Numbered from the stretch's first letter, positions 16,896 to 25,551 are shown. The stretch is DNA of 64,000 nucleotides from Ilyomonas sp965219515 (GCA_965219515.1 OZ244776.1:1364001-1428000); one strand, 5' to 3'. The notes: generated by a model from the sequence alone, not told the origin. Made by a program: numbers and translations.

Positions 16896-17514
16896 TGCCA
16901 CCTGATAAAATAAATTTCATTGCCTCGGCAGAAGCGATGTTGTCTAATTTTTTAATTCTTTCTTTCGGTACAATATACGTAATGCCCGAAACCGCGTAAG
17001 AGTGTGGCACATACACCACGGCGTGGTCGGGCAAATCTAAATTGGCTGCGGTATCTTCGGTTATGAAGCCCATCCGCCATACATCAGACGCATCAACATT
17101 TACCAGCACCGGCTTATCAAATTTTTTCTTATTGCCCGTAAAAGCCTCAAAAAAATCTTTCACCGGGGTATAAATGAATTTTATAACGGGCGTTCGTTCC
17201 AGCAAATATTCAAATACCGAAACAATGCGCTCTACAAAAAACAGGGACGATAACCAGCCGATGATAATAAACGAGAAAATAATGAGCAGAAAATTAAAGC
17301 CAGGAATGGTAATGATCTTTTGTTCAATTTCGGGATTGTTGGGAAAAATATTGTGTATGATATTCGGCAGAATATGATCTATCGAGATAAACAGCCAGAC
17401 CAATACATAGATTGTGATTACAACAGGCGCTATTACAACAAGACCCTGCAAAAAATACTGCAGGGTCTTGTTGGCGATAGCGGTTATGGTTATTTTCCTT
17501 TTTCTTTTCATCAC
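16879..17514 (-). CDS. DUF502 family inner-membrane protein
   Basis: The 211-residue protein has two membrane helices (about residues 14-42, LQYFLQGLVVIAPVVITIYVLVW; and 70-95, FNFLLIIFSFIIIGWLSSLFF). The DUF502 signature blocks follow (RTPVIKFIYTPVKDFFEAF, MGFITED, VYVPHSYAVSG). No biochemical function is established for the family. The gene is convergent with msrC and overlaps it by 17 bp. Confidence 0.9.
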   Translation of the reverse strand: MMKRKRKITITAIANKTLQYFLQGLVVIAPVVITIYVLVWLFISIDHILPNIIHNIFPNNPEIEQKIITIPGFNFLLIIFSFIIIGWLSSLFFVERIVSVFEYLLERTPVIKFIYTPVKDFFEAFTGNKKKFDKPVLVNVDASDVWRMGFITEDTAANLDLPDHAVVYVPHSYAVSGITYIVPKERIKKLDNIASAEAMKFILSGGITHVE

Positions 17515-17607
17515 GTTATTAAGTTGTGAATGGAAGTAAATAAAAACACGGAAAACCTAACACAAATTTTATTTCTGCTTCAGCAAACCAATCACAATAT
17601 ATAATAC

Positions 17608-18933
17608 CTAATCGCCCCAAATTTCATCTTTACCTTCCAGCCAAAGCTTTACGGCTGCTGTTGTTACCGATTTCGGGCGTTCGAGCGGAAAGCCCAACGC
17701 TCTGTCCCAGCACAAATTTGCTAAAACTCCTAATGCGCGGCTTACGGCAAACAGCACCGTGTAAAATTCGTATTCCACCAATCCGTAATGCACCAGCAAT
17801 GCGCCGCTGTGCGCATCAACATTCGGCCATGGATTTTTAATTTTTCCAAGCGATTGCAATACGGGCGGAACCGTTTCATAAATGTTCCATACAGTTTTCA
17901 CCAGCGGATCATCGGGCATGTGCTTTTTACCAAACTCCATCTGGGCAGTAAAACGCGGATCGGTTTTGCGAAGCACAGCATGACCATAGCCCGGCACAAC
18001 CTTGCCCGAAGTGAGTGTTTCTTTTACATAAACTTCTATCTGCTCTTTTGTTGGCAAATCTGTGTTCAGATGATCGCGCATTTCAAATATCCACTTTATC
18101 ACTTCCTGGTTGGCAAGCCCGTGAAGCGGACCCGCCAGTCCGTTCATGCCGGCGGCAAAACTTAAATATGGGTCGCTTAAAGCAGACCCTACCAGATGCG
18201 TGGTATGAGCGCTTACATTGCCCCCTTCATGGTCGGCATGAATTGTCATATACAACCGCATCAATTCCATAAAGCTATGCTCTTCAAAACCCATCATGTG
18301 AGCCAGATTGCCCGCCCAGTCTAATTCGCCGTCGGGTTCAATGTGCTTATTTTTTTTATACTTACGCCGGTAAATGTAGGCAGCGAGACGGGGCAGCCTT
18401 GCTATGAGGTTTAAGGTATCTTCAACAGCAGGTTCCCAATAATCTTTTTTATTAATTCCTTTGGCGTATTCCCTGGCAAAAATACTTTCGGTTTGCAAAG
18501 CCATTACGCCTGCCACAAACATCGTCATCGGGTGAGCGCTTACGGGCAAAGCATCTATTACAGCAAATACATGCGTAGGCACATTGCTTCGCCTCTGTAA
18601 AACCGACGTTACATAATGAACATCGTCTTCCGAAGGCAGATCTCCTACCAGCATCAGGTAAAACAATCCTTCCGGTAACGGCTCGTCTCCGTCGTGCGCT
18701 CTGGGCAATTTACTCTGTAATTCGGGTATGGTGTAACCCCGAAACCGAATGCCTTCCTGCGCATCAAGCAGACTGGTTTCGGAAACCAGACCGGTAATTC
18801 CCCTCATACCGGAATAAATTTGCGATAATACGACTTCGCCTATTTTTTTTGCCCCGTGTTCTTTTAATAAATCTTTGATTTCAGCATTATCGGCATCTGC
18901 TTTTGCCTTAAAACGGTCTTTTAATAATCCCAT
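17608..18933 (-). CDS. gltA: Citrate synthase, eukaryotic-type
   Basis: The 441-residue enzyme condenses acetyl-CoA and oxaloacetate, entering the TCA cycle. It resembles the mitochondrial (Si) form rather than the E. coli hexameric form, starting with an IGEVVLSQIYSGMRGI block. The catalytic residues are seen as His in GLAGPLHGLANQE, His in VPGYGHAVLRKTDPR and Asp in NVDAHSG. Length is normal for this type. The gene stands alone with 80-160 bp gaps on both sides and no clear terminator. Bacteroidota commonly carry this form. Confidence 0.96.
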   Translation of the reverse strand: MGLLKDRFKAKADADNAEIKDLLKEHGAKKIGEVVLSQIYSGMRGITGLVSETSLLDAQEGIRFRGYTIPELQSKLPRAHDGDEPLPEGLFYLMLVGDLPSEDDVHYVTSVLQRRSNVPTHVFAVIDALPVSAHPMTMFVAGVMALQTESIFAREYAKGINKKDYWEPAVEDTLNLIARLPRLAAYIYRRKYKKNKHIEPDGELDWAGNLAHMMGFEEHSFMELMRLYMTIHADHEGGNVSAHTTHLVGSALSDPYLSFAAGMNGLAGPLHGLANQEVIKWIFEMRDHLNTDLPTKEQIEVYVKETLTSGKVVPGYGHAVLRKTDPRFTAQMEFGKKHMPDDPLVKTVWNIYETVPPVLQSLGKIKNPWPNVDAHSGALLVHYGLVEYEFYTVLFAVSRALGVLANLCWDRALGFPLERPKSVTTAAVKLWLEGKDEIWGD

Positions 18934-19096
18934 GACAAGTAATTTATCAGATTGAAACCGGAGGTGTTTTTACTCCGCAGGTATGCGGGTAAAGGTAAAG
19001 AAGAAATATGAAGCGCGTGTTACCAAATGATGTTTATCGTATTGGTTTCTATTTGCTAACTCGAAAAATCAAAACCCGAAATGTTCTTTTTTACAA

Positions 19097-20194
19097 TCAG
19101 GTAACGGCTTTTTCCAATGTATGATGAATGGTTTTTTGTAAAGAAACCGCAGGCAATGCGGGAAGCTGATATTGAAATTGCTGAGCGAGCTGCAGATGAT
19201 GAAGCAAATTGTCGTGCTGCAAACAGGAATAGCACCAGTGCTGCTTCATAAGGTGTCTGGCTAAATATTCCTGCTCGGTTTGTCCGGGTGTTGGCAATAA
19301 CACCGCTTTTTTTTGCGCAGCCATAATTTCCATTATGGTGGTATAACCCGAGCGGCTGATGATGTATTCGCTTTGCGAAAATGCAGCCTGCATGTCTTTG
19401 GTACCGAGATGATTAAATACGGTACAATGTTGCGGAACGTTTAACTGCGTTTCGGCATCTGGCAGGCCGCGTACCAGTAAAACAGTTCCTGATATAAAAG
19501 GCACATTTTGTAAAATCAGATTTTCAAATACAGTCCGTTGTGGTTCAGGTCCTGATATTAAAATGAGCCACCTGTATTTTATCTCGCCGGTTTTATTAAA
19601 AAGCCTTGCCAGCGGTCCAATGTAAGTTGTTGAAATAGAAGGCAATTTTTTCGGATGCGATAGTTTGCCTGCAATGTTTACATTTTCCCGGTAATCTGGC
19701 ACCCAGCATTCGGCAAAGCGATTGATAAAGCGATAGTTAATATACCGAACCAGATGCGTTAACCCGCGAAATGGTGTTTGAACGTATAGCTGATGCGTAA
19801 TAAAAACAGAATGAATGTTTTTGTGAAACATGCCGTAACGATTATCAGAAATAACCAGATCAATCTGATGCTCCGCCACAATTTTGTTCAGCCATTTGTG
19901 TTCGCGGCGGATAGCGAGAATAATTTTGGGAATCTGTTGTAAAATTTTAAAAGCGAACCATCGTTTAAACGAAGCATAGCGGATGCTGTAACCTTCAAGG
20001 TGCAAAAAATGAAGGTTGGTAAATTCTTTCTGCAACAATTTTTTGGCTGTTGCGTGGCAGGCCACAAAAACGGTGCAATCTGCCTGCAGCAAGGCTTTAA
20101 TAACGGGAATGCACCGTGTTGTATGCCCCAAACCCCAGTCGAGCGGAGATATAAGAACATGCCTGACAGATTTTTTTTCAAATTCAAGATTCAT
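19097..20194 (-). CDS. GT28/MurG-like glycosyltransferase
   Basis: The 365-residue protein has a GT-B layout. The N-terminal half begins with VLISPLDWGLGHTTRCIPVI, the glycine-rich acceptor-side loop of MurG/UDP-sugar transferases. The C-terminal half has ILISGPEPQRTVFENL and a donor-binding region (FSQSEYIISRSGYTTIMEIMAAQKKAVLLPTPGQTEQEYLA), both typical of GT28-family enzymes. Donor and acceptor are unknown; a glycolipid or cell-envelope sugar is the likely product. It is divergent from the small lipoprotein gene, 41 bp away. Confidence 0.82.
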   Translation of the reverse strand: MNLEFEKKSVRHVLISPLDWGLGHTTRCIPVIKALLQADCTVFVACHATAKKLLQKEFTNLHFLHLEGYSIRYASFKRWFAFKILQQIPKIILAIRREHKWLNKIVAEHQIDLVISDNRYGMFHKNIHSVFITHQLYVQTPFRGLTHLVRYINYRFINRFAECWVPDYRENVNIAGKLSHPKKLPSISTTYIGPLARLFNKTGEIKYRWLILISGPEPQRTVFENLILQNVPFISGTVLLVRGLPDAETQLNVPQHCTVFNHLGTKDMQAAFSQSEYIISRSGYTTIMEIMAAQKKAVLLPTPGQTEQEYLARHLMKQHWCYSCLQHDNLLHHLQLAQQFQYQLPALPAVSLQKTIHHTLEKAVT

Positions 20195-20235
20195 CTTTTA
20201 TTGTATAAACCTATTTACGCTTACATTTATCACTT

Positions 20236-20379
20236 ATGGCAAAAAAATTATTCCGGGTTGTTGCTTTGCTGTTCACTATCAGTATCTTACTTAGCGCTTG
20301 TAGTCCGCGTAGTTATACGTTTAACGGAAAAAAAAGTAAAAACTGCGGGTGTCCTTCTCACCGGGGAATCATTGGATAA
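20236..20379 (+). CDS. 47-residue lipoprotein with Cys-rich tail
   Basis: ATG 20236 to TAA 20379 encodes MAKKLFRVVALLFTIS... with a lipobox LLSAC at residues 19-23, so Cys23 should be lipidated and the mature peptide is about 25 residues. The tail contains KNCGCPSH, two further cysteines spaced CxC. Small lipoproteins with a CGCP-type end occur in Chitinophagaceae. It is divergent from the glycosyltransferase. The function is unknown; the lipobox, size and compact gene structure are the support. Confidence 0.7.
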   Translation: MAKKLFRVVALLFTISILLSACSPRSYTFNGKKSKNCGCPSHRGIIG

Positions 20380-20391
20380 GCATTTATACAG

Positions 20392-20399
20392 TATATTTG
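20392..20399 (+). promoter_or_regulatory. Candidate -7 promoter element
   Basis: TATATTTG fits TAnnTTTG exactly and lies 24 nt before ATG 20424, supporting that small gene. Confidence 0.45.
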
Positions 20400-20423
20400 T
20401 AAACAGTAAATACATCATAAGTT

Positions 20424-20672
20424 ATGAGAACGCCATATCACGACTTATTGGTACTTACAGGGAATAAAACGATGAATCAGGATGAACTTGCCACGCAGGT
20501 TCGTTTTCTTAACGGTTTGCTTTATCATGTAGAACAACTGAGTGTTTTTTGCGTTGCTAACGAAATTATTGATGTAAACAAGTGTAGGATCATTCAGAAA
20601 AAGCACCTTATACAGCAGATTATCAGCCACGAAACGTTGCCTCCTTTTGTATTTATCAATAACAAAAATTAG
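20424..20672 (+). CDS. Small soluble protein, unknown function
   Basis: ATG 20424 gives 82 residues with no signal peptide or membrane helix. The sequence has amphipathic-looking helices (ATQVRFLNGLLYHVEQLSVFC, IIQKKHLIQQIISHE) and three cysteines. The family is not recognised. Support is an upstream -7 element, a terminator just after it and codon use like its neighbours. A frame on the opposite strand is of similar length but has no such context. Confidence 0.55.
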   Translation: MRTPYHDLLVLTGNKTMNQDELATQVRFLNGLLYHVEQLSVFCVANEIIDVNKCRIIQKKHLIQQIISHETLPPFVFINNKN

Positions 20673-20721
20673 CACCGCCTGCAGGCAAAATCAAAGATTG
20701 CATCGCGTAAAATGAATTTCT

Positions 20722-20758
20722 AAAACTCCTCTGCTGCAAGAGAGGAGTTTTTTATTTT
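20722..20758. terminator. Terminator between convergent genes
   Basis: An 11-bp perfect stem (20722-20732 with 20741-20751, AAAACTCCTCT arm) closes an 8-nt loop and runs into TTTATTTTA on the plus strand. It partly overlaps the stop of the minus-strand aminotransferase. Confidence 0.85.
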
Positions 20759-22011
20759 AGCTTAGTTAACGCTTTCTCCAGCTTTTCAAACATCTCATTT
20801 ATTTCTTCTACATGGCAGGTTCCTACGCTTAGCCGGTACCACGGTGATTCTTTGGCGGCACCGAAGGCATAAAAAGGAACGAGGGCAAGTTTGGCTTCGC
20901 TCAATATATAACCGGTAACATCAGATTGGTTGATTAATGTTTCGCCATCACTTGTTTTTTTACCCGTAAGATTCAACATTACCGTGAGATAAATGGCAGC
21001 CTGTGGCGCAACCGCATCTACGGGGAAACCCTTTTGCCGTAAGCTGATGAAGCCCTGATATATCTTTTGTAAACGTGCTTCCAACGCTTTTTTAAAATGA
21101 GAAAGATGCTCGTCAACAGCTTGTTTATTACTTAAAAATGAAGCTGTTGCAACTTGCTCTGCCATGGGTGCCCAGCCGCCGATATGACTTAAAAACGCTT
21201 TCATCTTTTGAATCACAGTTTTTGGTCCCAACGACCAGCCGACACGAACTCCGGTAGCGGCAAAAGCTTTGGAAATGCCATCAATAAAAATGGTATAATC
21301 TTTCATGGCAGGCTGCAACGACACCGGATTGTAATGCTCTGTATCGCCATAAGTAAGCATCCAATACATCTGATCGAACATCAGATATAGCTTTTTTTCG
21401 CCATCGCCGCGCCGCTTGTTTTCTTCTGTTATCAATAAACATATTTTATTAAGCTCTTCTTCATTTAATGTAGTGCCGGTGGGGTTTTGCGGTGTGCAGA
21501 GGCACAGCAAAACGGCGTCTGTTACATGCGGAGCTATATCATTTGCCGCAGGCATAAAATCATTTTCAGGCCTGGTTTCTATCAGCACATGCTTTCCCCG
21601 ATTCAGATTAATGTAGTGGTTGTTATTCCACGAAGGCGCCGCATATATTACTTTGTCTCCGGCATCTATCAATGTTTGAAACAAAGTATAAATCAGAGGT
21701 CTGCCGCCGCAGGCAATCTGTATTTCGTCCGCTTCATAATGCAACCCTTCTCTATCTTCAACAAAACCGGTAACCGCGTTTCGTAAAGAAAGCAAACCTT
21801 CAGCTGGCGGATAGCTGGTATGATGTTCCTGGTAGGCTTCAATAATGAGAGATTGCAACAGGGATGGAATGGGAAATATGACAGGATCGAAATCTCCGAT
21901 GGTATAATTATAAATCTTTTCTCCGTTGCGGATACGCTCACTAATCTGATTACCAAGTTTTACAATTTCGGAGCCGGTCATGCTGTTTGCCAGCGCACTT
22001 AATGTATTCAT
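20752..22011 (-). CDS. PLP-dependent class I/II aminotransferase (aspartate aminotransferase-like)
   Basis: I chose ATG 22011 (419 residues, MNTLSALANSMTGSEIVKL); ten upstream codons to 22041 are unlikely, as a -7 element lies there. Fold-type I features are visible: NYTIGDFDP at the start, GGRPLIYTLFQTLIDAGDKVI, the NPTGT loop, and the PLP lysine in IDGISKAFAATGVRVGW. A C-terminal Arg in YRLSVGTCH should bind the substrate carboxylate. The amino-acid substrate cannot be fixed. It is a single-gene unit. Confidence 0.88.
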   Translation of the reverse strand: MNTLSALANSMTGSEIVKLGNQISERIRNGEKIYNYTIGDFDPVIFPIPSLLQSLIIEAYQEHHTSYPPAEGLLSLRNAVTGFVEDREGLHYEADEIQIACGGRPLIYTLFQTLIDAGDKVIYAAPSWNNNHYINLNRGKHVLIETRPENDFMPAANDIAPHVTDAVLLCLCTPQNPTGTTLNEEELNKICLLITEENKRRGDGEKKLYLMFDQMYWMLTYGDTEHYNPVSLQPAMKDYTIFIDGISKAFAATGVRVGWSLGPKTVIQKMKAFLSHIGGWAPMAEQVATASFLSNKQAVDEHLSHFKKALEARLQKIYQGFISLRQKGFPVDAVAPQAAIYLTVMLNLTGKKTSDGETLINQSDVTGYILSEAKLALVPFYAFGAAKESPWYRLSVGTCHVEEINEMFEKLEKALTKLK

Positions 22012-22022
22012 ACGTAAATAGG

Positions 22023-22030
22023 CAAAAATA
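22023..22030 (-). promoter_or_regulatory. Candidate -7 promoter element for aminotransferase gene
   Basis: The minus strand reads TATTTTTG, an exact TAnnTTTG fit, 11 nt before ATG 22011, predicting a very short leader. Confidence 0.4.
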
Positions 22031-22372
22031 ACAGAAGGCACGCTTATAAACCGAATAATAAAACCAATCGTTTTTTTAAATCAGTTTTATAGAAAAGATT
22101 AAACATTACAGACCTCCCTGCAATTGACTAAAACAATAAAATGGCTGTAGATAAACTGCGCAATATTGACAGAAAAATTTATATTTTTTGTTTAATATTG
22201 CTTGTTCAGTACGACTAATAAGAATGTACTTTTCAAAATAAATTTTATAAACTTTGAAAACCGAAACATTATTTATTGCAGAAAGATTTATTCGCTATAA
22301 CAATATCATACAATTGCACTGAATATCCATTGCATCAACTACCGATAATTTTCAATTTTATAAAATTCTGGG
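22031..22372. other. 342-bp AT-rich intergenic region
   Basis: No coding frame, RNA fold or long repeat is apparent. The sequence is strongly AT-rich (for example around 22160-22200) and lies between divergent genes, so it probably carries the promoter of the DUF5672 gene, but no exact TAnnTTTG was found for it. Confidence 0.45.
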
Positions 22373-23152
22373 ATGGAAAAAAATAAGGTTGTCATTATTA
22401 TTCCCGTTTATCAGCCGGAACCCACAGAAGCCGAAAAAATTTCGCTGGCGCAAACGCTGTCTGTTTTACACAATTATCCGTTTGTTTTTATGGCGCCCGC
22501 ATCGTTAGATGTAAGCTGGTATGCAACATTTTGCAACACAAAGAAAGATGTTCGCATAGAACGGTTTGACTGGTTGGGGCACGATGCATACAGCACCTTG
22601 CAAACCAAGCCCTTTTTTTACAGCCGTTTTTTGGGTTATGAGTTTATGCTTACCTGCCATCTGGATGCTTTTGTATTTCGGGACGATTTGCTAAAATGGT
22701 GCGACATGGATTTTGATTATATCGGGTCGGTTATTTACAATACCAACTTCATTATGAAAGATACCATGTTTAAAATCATTACTACTTACACCAATCCCGA
22801 ATACTTTGGCAACGGCGGTTTTGCGTTGAAAAAAGTAAAAACATTTTATCGTATTACATCGCGGTATAAAGCGTATATAGAATTTTATCACTGGCAAAGA
22901 AAACTACGCAAACGCGGATTCTACGACGACCTGTTTCATTCGTTGCATTATCCGAAATTATTTCCTCATTTTAAGATGGCACCAAAACATCTGGCCCAGC
23001 AGTTCGGGGCCGATTTTGTAAAATTCAATGAAGCCGAATTACCTTTTTCCAACCAGGATTTTAACAGCCTTCCGTTTGGCATTCACGGCTGGATAAAAAA
23101 TCAGCGCGAATACTGGAAACCCTGCATACAGCAATATGGTTATGAAATTTAA
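22373..23152 (+). CDS. DUF5672 family protein (glycosyltransferase-like)
   Basis: The 259-residue protein begins VVIIIPVYQPEP, a GT-A-like first strand. It carries the DUF5672 pattern LTCHLDAFVFRDDLLKWCDMDFDYIGS and NGGFALKK, which resemble the sugar-nucleotide and acceptor loops of small glycosyltransferases. Family function is inferred, not established. It is not in an obvious operon. Confidence 0.8.
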   Translation: MEKNKVVIIIPVYQPEPTEAEKISLAQTLSVLHNYPFVFMAPASLDVSWYATFCNTKKDVRIERFDWLGHDAYSTLQTKPFFYSRFLGYEFMLTCHLDAFVFRDDLLKWCDMDFDYIGSVIYNTNFIMKDTMFKIITTYTNPEYFGNGGFALKKVKTFYRITSRYKAYIEFYHWQRKLRKRGFYDDLFHSLHYPKLFPHFKMAPKHLAQQFGADFVKFNEAELPFSNQDFNSLPFGIHGWIKNQREYWKPCIQQYGYEI

Positions 23153-23309
23153 ACTGCGGTAGATTTCGCATCATAAATGCCTTCCGTTTTCCCGATAGTT
23201 TGTTGTATGCAAAATGAGGTAAGCTGCCATCTGTCCCCATCTTATCAACAATAAAAAAATCCAAATCAGTTTAGGTACAATGGTTGTAAAAATAATATAA
23301 ACACTATGT

Positions 23310-23594
23310 ATGGCAACTACAAAAAAAGCGGCTGCAAAAAAGACAGCCACAAAGAAAGCAGCACCAAAGAAAGCGGCAGCGAAAAAAACAGCTCCCAAAA
23401 AAACGGCCAAAAAAGCCGCTCCAAAAAAAGCAGCCAAAAAAGCGTCTACGAAAACAAATAAGTTAGGCGTAAAAAATTCGTTGGTCAACAACATTAATGC
23501 AAAGAAAAAAGCAGGAACGTCAAAACCAAAAAAGAAAAGCACGGTATCGAAAAAAAATTATAAAGACATGGAAAACGACTGGGGCAAGAAATAG
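23310..23594 (+). CDS. Histone H1-like Lys/Ala/Pro-rich protein
   Basis: ATG 23310 gives 94 residues. The first ~50 are low-complexity AAKK/APKK repeats like the C-terminal domain of histone H1. The rest (NSLVNNINAKKKAGTSKPKKK, YKDMENDWGKK) looks like a conserved short module. Such proteins bind DNA nonspecifically in other bacteria; that role is inferred here. It is followed about 100 nt later by another small gene. Confidence 0.75.
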   Translation: MATTKKAAAKKTATKKAAPKKAAAKKTAPKKTAKKAAPKKAAKKASTKTNKLGVKNSLVNNINAKKKAGTSKPKKKSTVSKKNYKDMENDWGKK

Positions 23595-23702
23595 ACAGCT
23601 GTCTTCTGTTGTTTCAATTTATATTTTCTTTTCTTTTTGTTGTGATGAACATAAGCAATAAATGCTGGCTTATCGTTTGACTGATAATAACAAATGTGTA
23701 TT

Positions 23703-23891
23703 ATGAAAAAATATTATTTTCCTGATGAAAAAGATGCAAAATCTAATCAAAGCGGCACGTCAGAAGATCCGCCGAACGATGTAGCAAAGCAGAATAATCC
23801 AGGCGACGATGAAAAGAAAAAAGAGGAAATAAAAGTGCCGGAGAAAGCATTGGAACATTACAAGGAAAGCGCAGAAGATACAGAAGAATAA
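23703..23891 (+). CDS. Small acidic hydrophilic protein, unknown function
   Basis: I chose ATG 23703 (62 residues, MKKYYFPDEKD); a start three codons earlier is possible. The protein is acidic and Lys-rich, with low hydrophobicity (NPGDDEKKKEEIKVPEKALEH), probably disordered. The family is not recognised. A terminator follows 20 nt after its stop. Confidence 0.5.
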   Translation: MKKYYFPDEKDAKSNQSGTSEDPPNDVAKQNNPGDDEKKKEEIKVPEKALEHYKESAEDTEE

Positions 23892-23910
23892 AAAGTACAA
23901 AGTGCAAAAT

Positions 23911-23949
23911 AATAAGCCTGCTGATTCGCACCGGCAGGCTTATTATTTT
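23911..23949. terminator. Terminator between convergent genes
   Basis: An 11-bp perfect stem (23911-23921 with 23934-23944, AATAAGCCTGC arm) closes a 12-nt loop and runs into ATTTTAT. It lies between the small acidic gene and gcvH. Confidence 0.8.
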
Positions 23950-23956
23950 ATAATTA

Positions 23957-24337
23957 CTACCCAATCAATTTCTGATAAGCTTCCGCACTTAGCAAACTAT
24001 CCATATCAACAGCGTCATTCAGTTTTACACGCACCATCCAGCCTTTGCCATACGGATCGCTGTTTACCAGTTCAGGCTCGTTCGCCAATGCCGCATTCAC
24101 TTCTTCTATGGTTGCTGCAACAGGCAAATACAAATCGCTCACCGTTTTTACCGCTTCTACGGTACCGAAAACCGTTTCTGCTTCCAGCGATTCACCAACG
24201 GTATTAATATCAACATATACAATATCGCCAAGTTCGCCCTGAGCAAAATCGGTAATGCCAATGTAGGCATGCACATCGTCAATCATCTTAATCCATTCAT
24301 GGTCTTTTGTGTATTTTACATCTTCAATGATAGTCAT
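23957..24337 (-). CDS. gcvH: Glycine cleavage system H protein
   Basis: The 126-residue protein carries the lipoyl arm of the glycine cleavage complex. The lipoylation site is Lys64 in GTVEAVKTVSDLY, and the N-terminal KDHEWIK block and the C-terminal GWMVRVK block are typical. Length is normal. It probably depends on LipA, encoded at 58538. It lies downstream of the cyclophilin gene on the same strand, separated by an AT-rich inverted-repeat element. GcvP and GcvT are not in the window. Confidence 0.97.
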   Translation of the reverse strand: MTIIEDVKYTKDHEWIKMIDDVHAYIGITDFAQGELGDIVYVDINTVGESLEAETVFGTVEAVKTVSDLYLPVAATIEEVNAALANEPELVNSDPYGKGWMVRVKLNDAVDMDSLLSAEAYQKLIG

Positions 24338-24343
24338 GTTTTT

Positions 24344-24427
24344 TGTATTATGTATTTTGTATTACGATTTTATTTTGAAATATGTATTTGCAGCAATTAA
24401 AAGTCATAATACTTACTACATAATACA
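24344..24427. repeat. AT-rich inverted-repeat element
   Basis: Exact 11-bp inverted arms (24344-24354 TGTATTATGTA and 24417-24427 TACATAATACA) flank 62 bp. The word TGTATTA/TGTATTT recurs on the left. It lies between gcvH and the cyclophilin gene. Confidence 0.6.
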
Positions 24428-24442
24428 TTGTACAATGTATAT

Positions 24443-25165
24443 TCAATTCAACATCTTCATTTTCATAGTTACGTTTTGCAGCGGCCGATCATTGCCATCA
24501 CGAGGCAGCGCGGCAATTTTATCTATTATATCCATGCCTTTTATCACTTCGCCGAATACGGTATAATTCTGATCGAGAAACGGCGTTCCGCCAAGCGTAT
24601 TATAAACTTTGCGTTGTGCATCGGTATAGCTAAATATCGGTTTTTCGTTTCTGATCTGGCATTCAATTAAATTCAAATCGGTATCGCTCATTGGTTTTCC
24701 CTGCACAATATAAAACTGGCAATTGCTGCTTGCCTTTTCCGGATTGTCATCTCTGGCGGCAGCCAGCGCACCTTTTTTATGAAAATAATTCAGGTTAAAC
24801 TCGGCCGGAATGCGATCGCCGGGCGCTCCGCCGGAACCCAACTGAACAGAATCGGGCGCATCTTTACTTGCCGGGTCGCCGCCCTGAATCATAAAGCCAT
24901 CAATCACGCGGTGAAACAAAAGACTATCGTAAAATCCTTCTTTTACCAATGTTATAAAATTATCCCTGTGCAGCGGCGTGCTGTCGTACAGCTTTACCAC
25001 AATGTCTCCCAACGACGTATTGATGCTTACAAGCCGTGATGTAGTTACAGTTTTTTTTATAACCGTTGAGTTCGCTTTTTTAAGGGGTGCTTTAGTTTGC
25101 GAAAATCCGTTTATGGAAAAAGAAATAAGGCAGAAAGCGAATACAATTTGTTTCATTCTTTTCAA
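24443..25165 (-). CDS. Periplasmic cyclophilin-type peptidyl-prolyl isomerase
   Basis: The 240-residue protein has a signal peptide (hydrophobic run IVFAFCLISFSING ending FSQ). The cyclophilin core is seen in FHRVIDGFMIQGGDP, EFNLNYFHKKGALAAAR, CQFYIVQG and YTVFGEVIKGMDIIDKI. It should assist folding of exported proteins by proline cis-trans isomerisation. Its ATG directly follows the stop of the upstream small gene (25166), so the two form an operon. Confidence 0.93.
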   Translation of the reverse strand: MKRMKQIVFAFCLISFSINGFSQTKAPLKKANSTVIKKTVTTSRLVSINTSLGDIVVKLYDSTPLHRDNFITLVKEGFYDSLLFHRVIDGFMIQGGDPASKDAPDSVQLGSGGAPGDRIPAEFNLNYFHKKGALAAARDDNPEKASSNCQFYIVQGKPMSDTDLNLIECQIRNEKPIFSYTDAQRKVYNTLGGTPFLDQNYTVFGEVIKGMDIIDKIAALPRDGNDRPLQNVTMKMKMLN

Positions 25166-25513
25166 TTAAAATCCTTGTTGATCGAAGTAAAGTAAAATAT
25201 GATCTTTTAAAAAATTTTCCTGCTCGTGTAAAGATAATACGGGCAAATCTTTCAATTGTGTAAAATGCGGCCAGCCGTCGTCGTCATATTCCCTGAGTTC
25301 GTAATAGCTGCTGTTGCTCAGCACTGTGCAAATGGCAACGTGCATTAAATCCTGTTTCTGCTCTTTTGTAATTTTTCCCCGGATGAAACCCGTTTCCTGC
25401 ATACCAATTAAAAAAAGCGTGGTTTCAAGATCGGGTTTTCTGCCAAAACGCTCTGTCAGCTTCGCTTCCAGCGTCCACCAGCGTTGCTGCAAATCATCCG
25501 TAACATTCATCAT
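25166..25513 (-). CDS. Small conserved-looking cytoplasmic protein, unknown function
   Basis: I chose ATG 25513 (115 residues, MMNVTDDLQQRWW); the frame extends to 25630, but that would overlap serS and its promoter. ATG 25510 is equally possible. The protein is soluble and helical, with an LETTLFLIGMQETGFIRG block and a C-terminal QENFLKDHILLYFDQQGF. No family name is recognised. Its stop abuts the cyclophilin start, so both are cotranscribed. It is divergent from serS with only 56 bp between starts. Confidence 0.7.
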   Translation of the reverse strand: MMNVTDDLQQRWWTLEAKLTERFGRKPDLETTLFLIGMQETGFIRGKITKEQKQDLMHVAICTVLSNSSYYELREYDDDGWPHFTQLKDLPVLSLHEQENFLKDHILLYFDQQGF

Positions 25514-25517
25514 CCGG

Positions 25518-25525
25518 CAAAGATA
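25518..25525 (-). promoter_or_regulatory. Candidate -7 promoter element for the 25513 gene
   Basis: The minus strand reads TATCTTTG, an exact TAnnTTTG fit, 4 nt before ATG 25513. If used, transcription would begin at or within the first codons, favouring the second ATG (25510). Confidence 0.35.
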
Positions 25526-25543
25526 AGGTTTGATGGCAAAGGT

Positions 25544-25551
25544 TATATTTG
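25544..25551 (+). promoter_or_regulatory. Candidate -7 promoter element for serS
   Basis: TATATTTG (followed by CCG) fits TAnnTTTG exactly, 18 nt before ATG 25570. The same TATATTTGCCG word stands before bioB. Confidence 0.45.

Noticed and set aside
23593..23604. 12-bp palindrome AGACAGCTGTCT after the H1-like gene
   Set aside because: No loop and no T-run directly after it; could be chance or a weak site, not a clear terminator.
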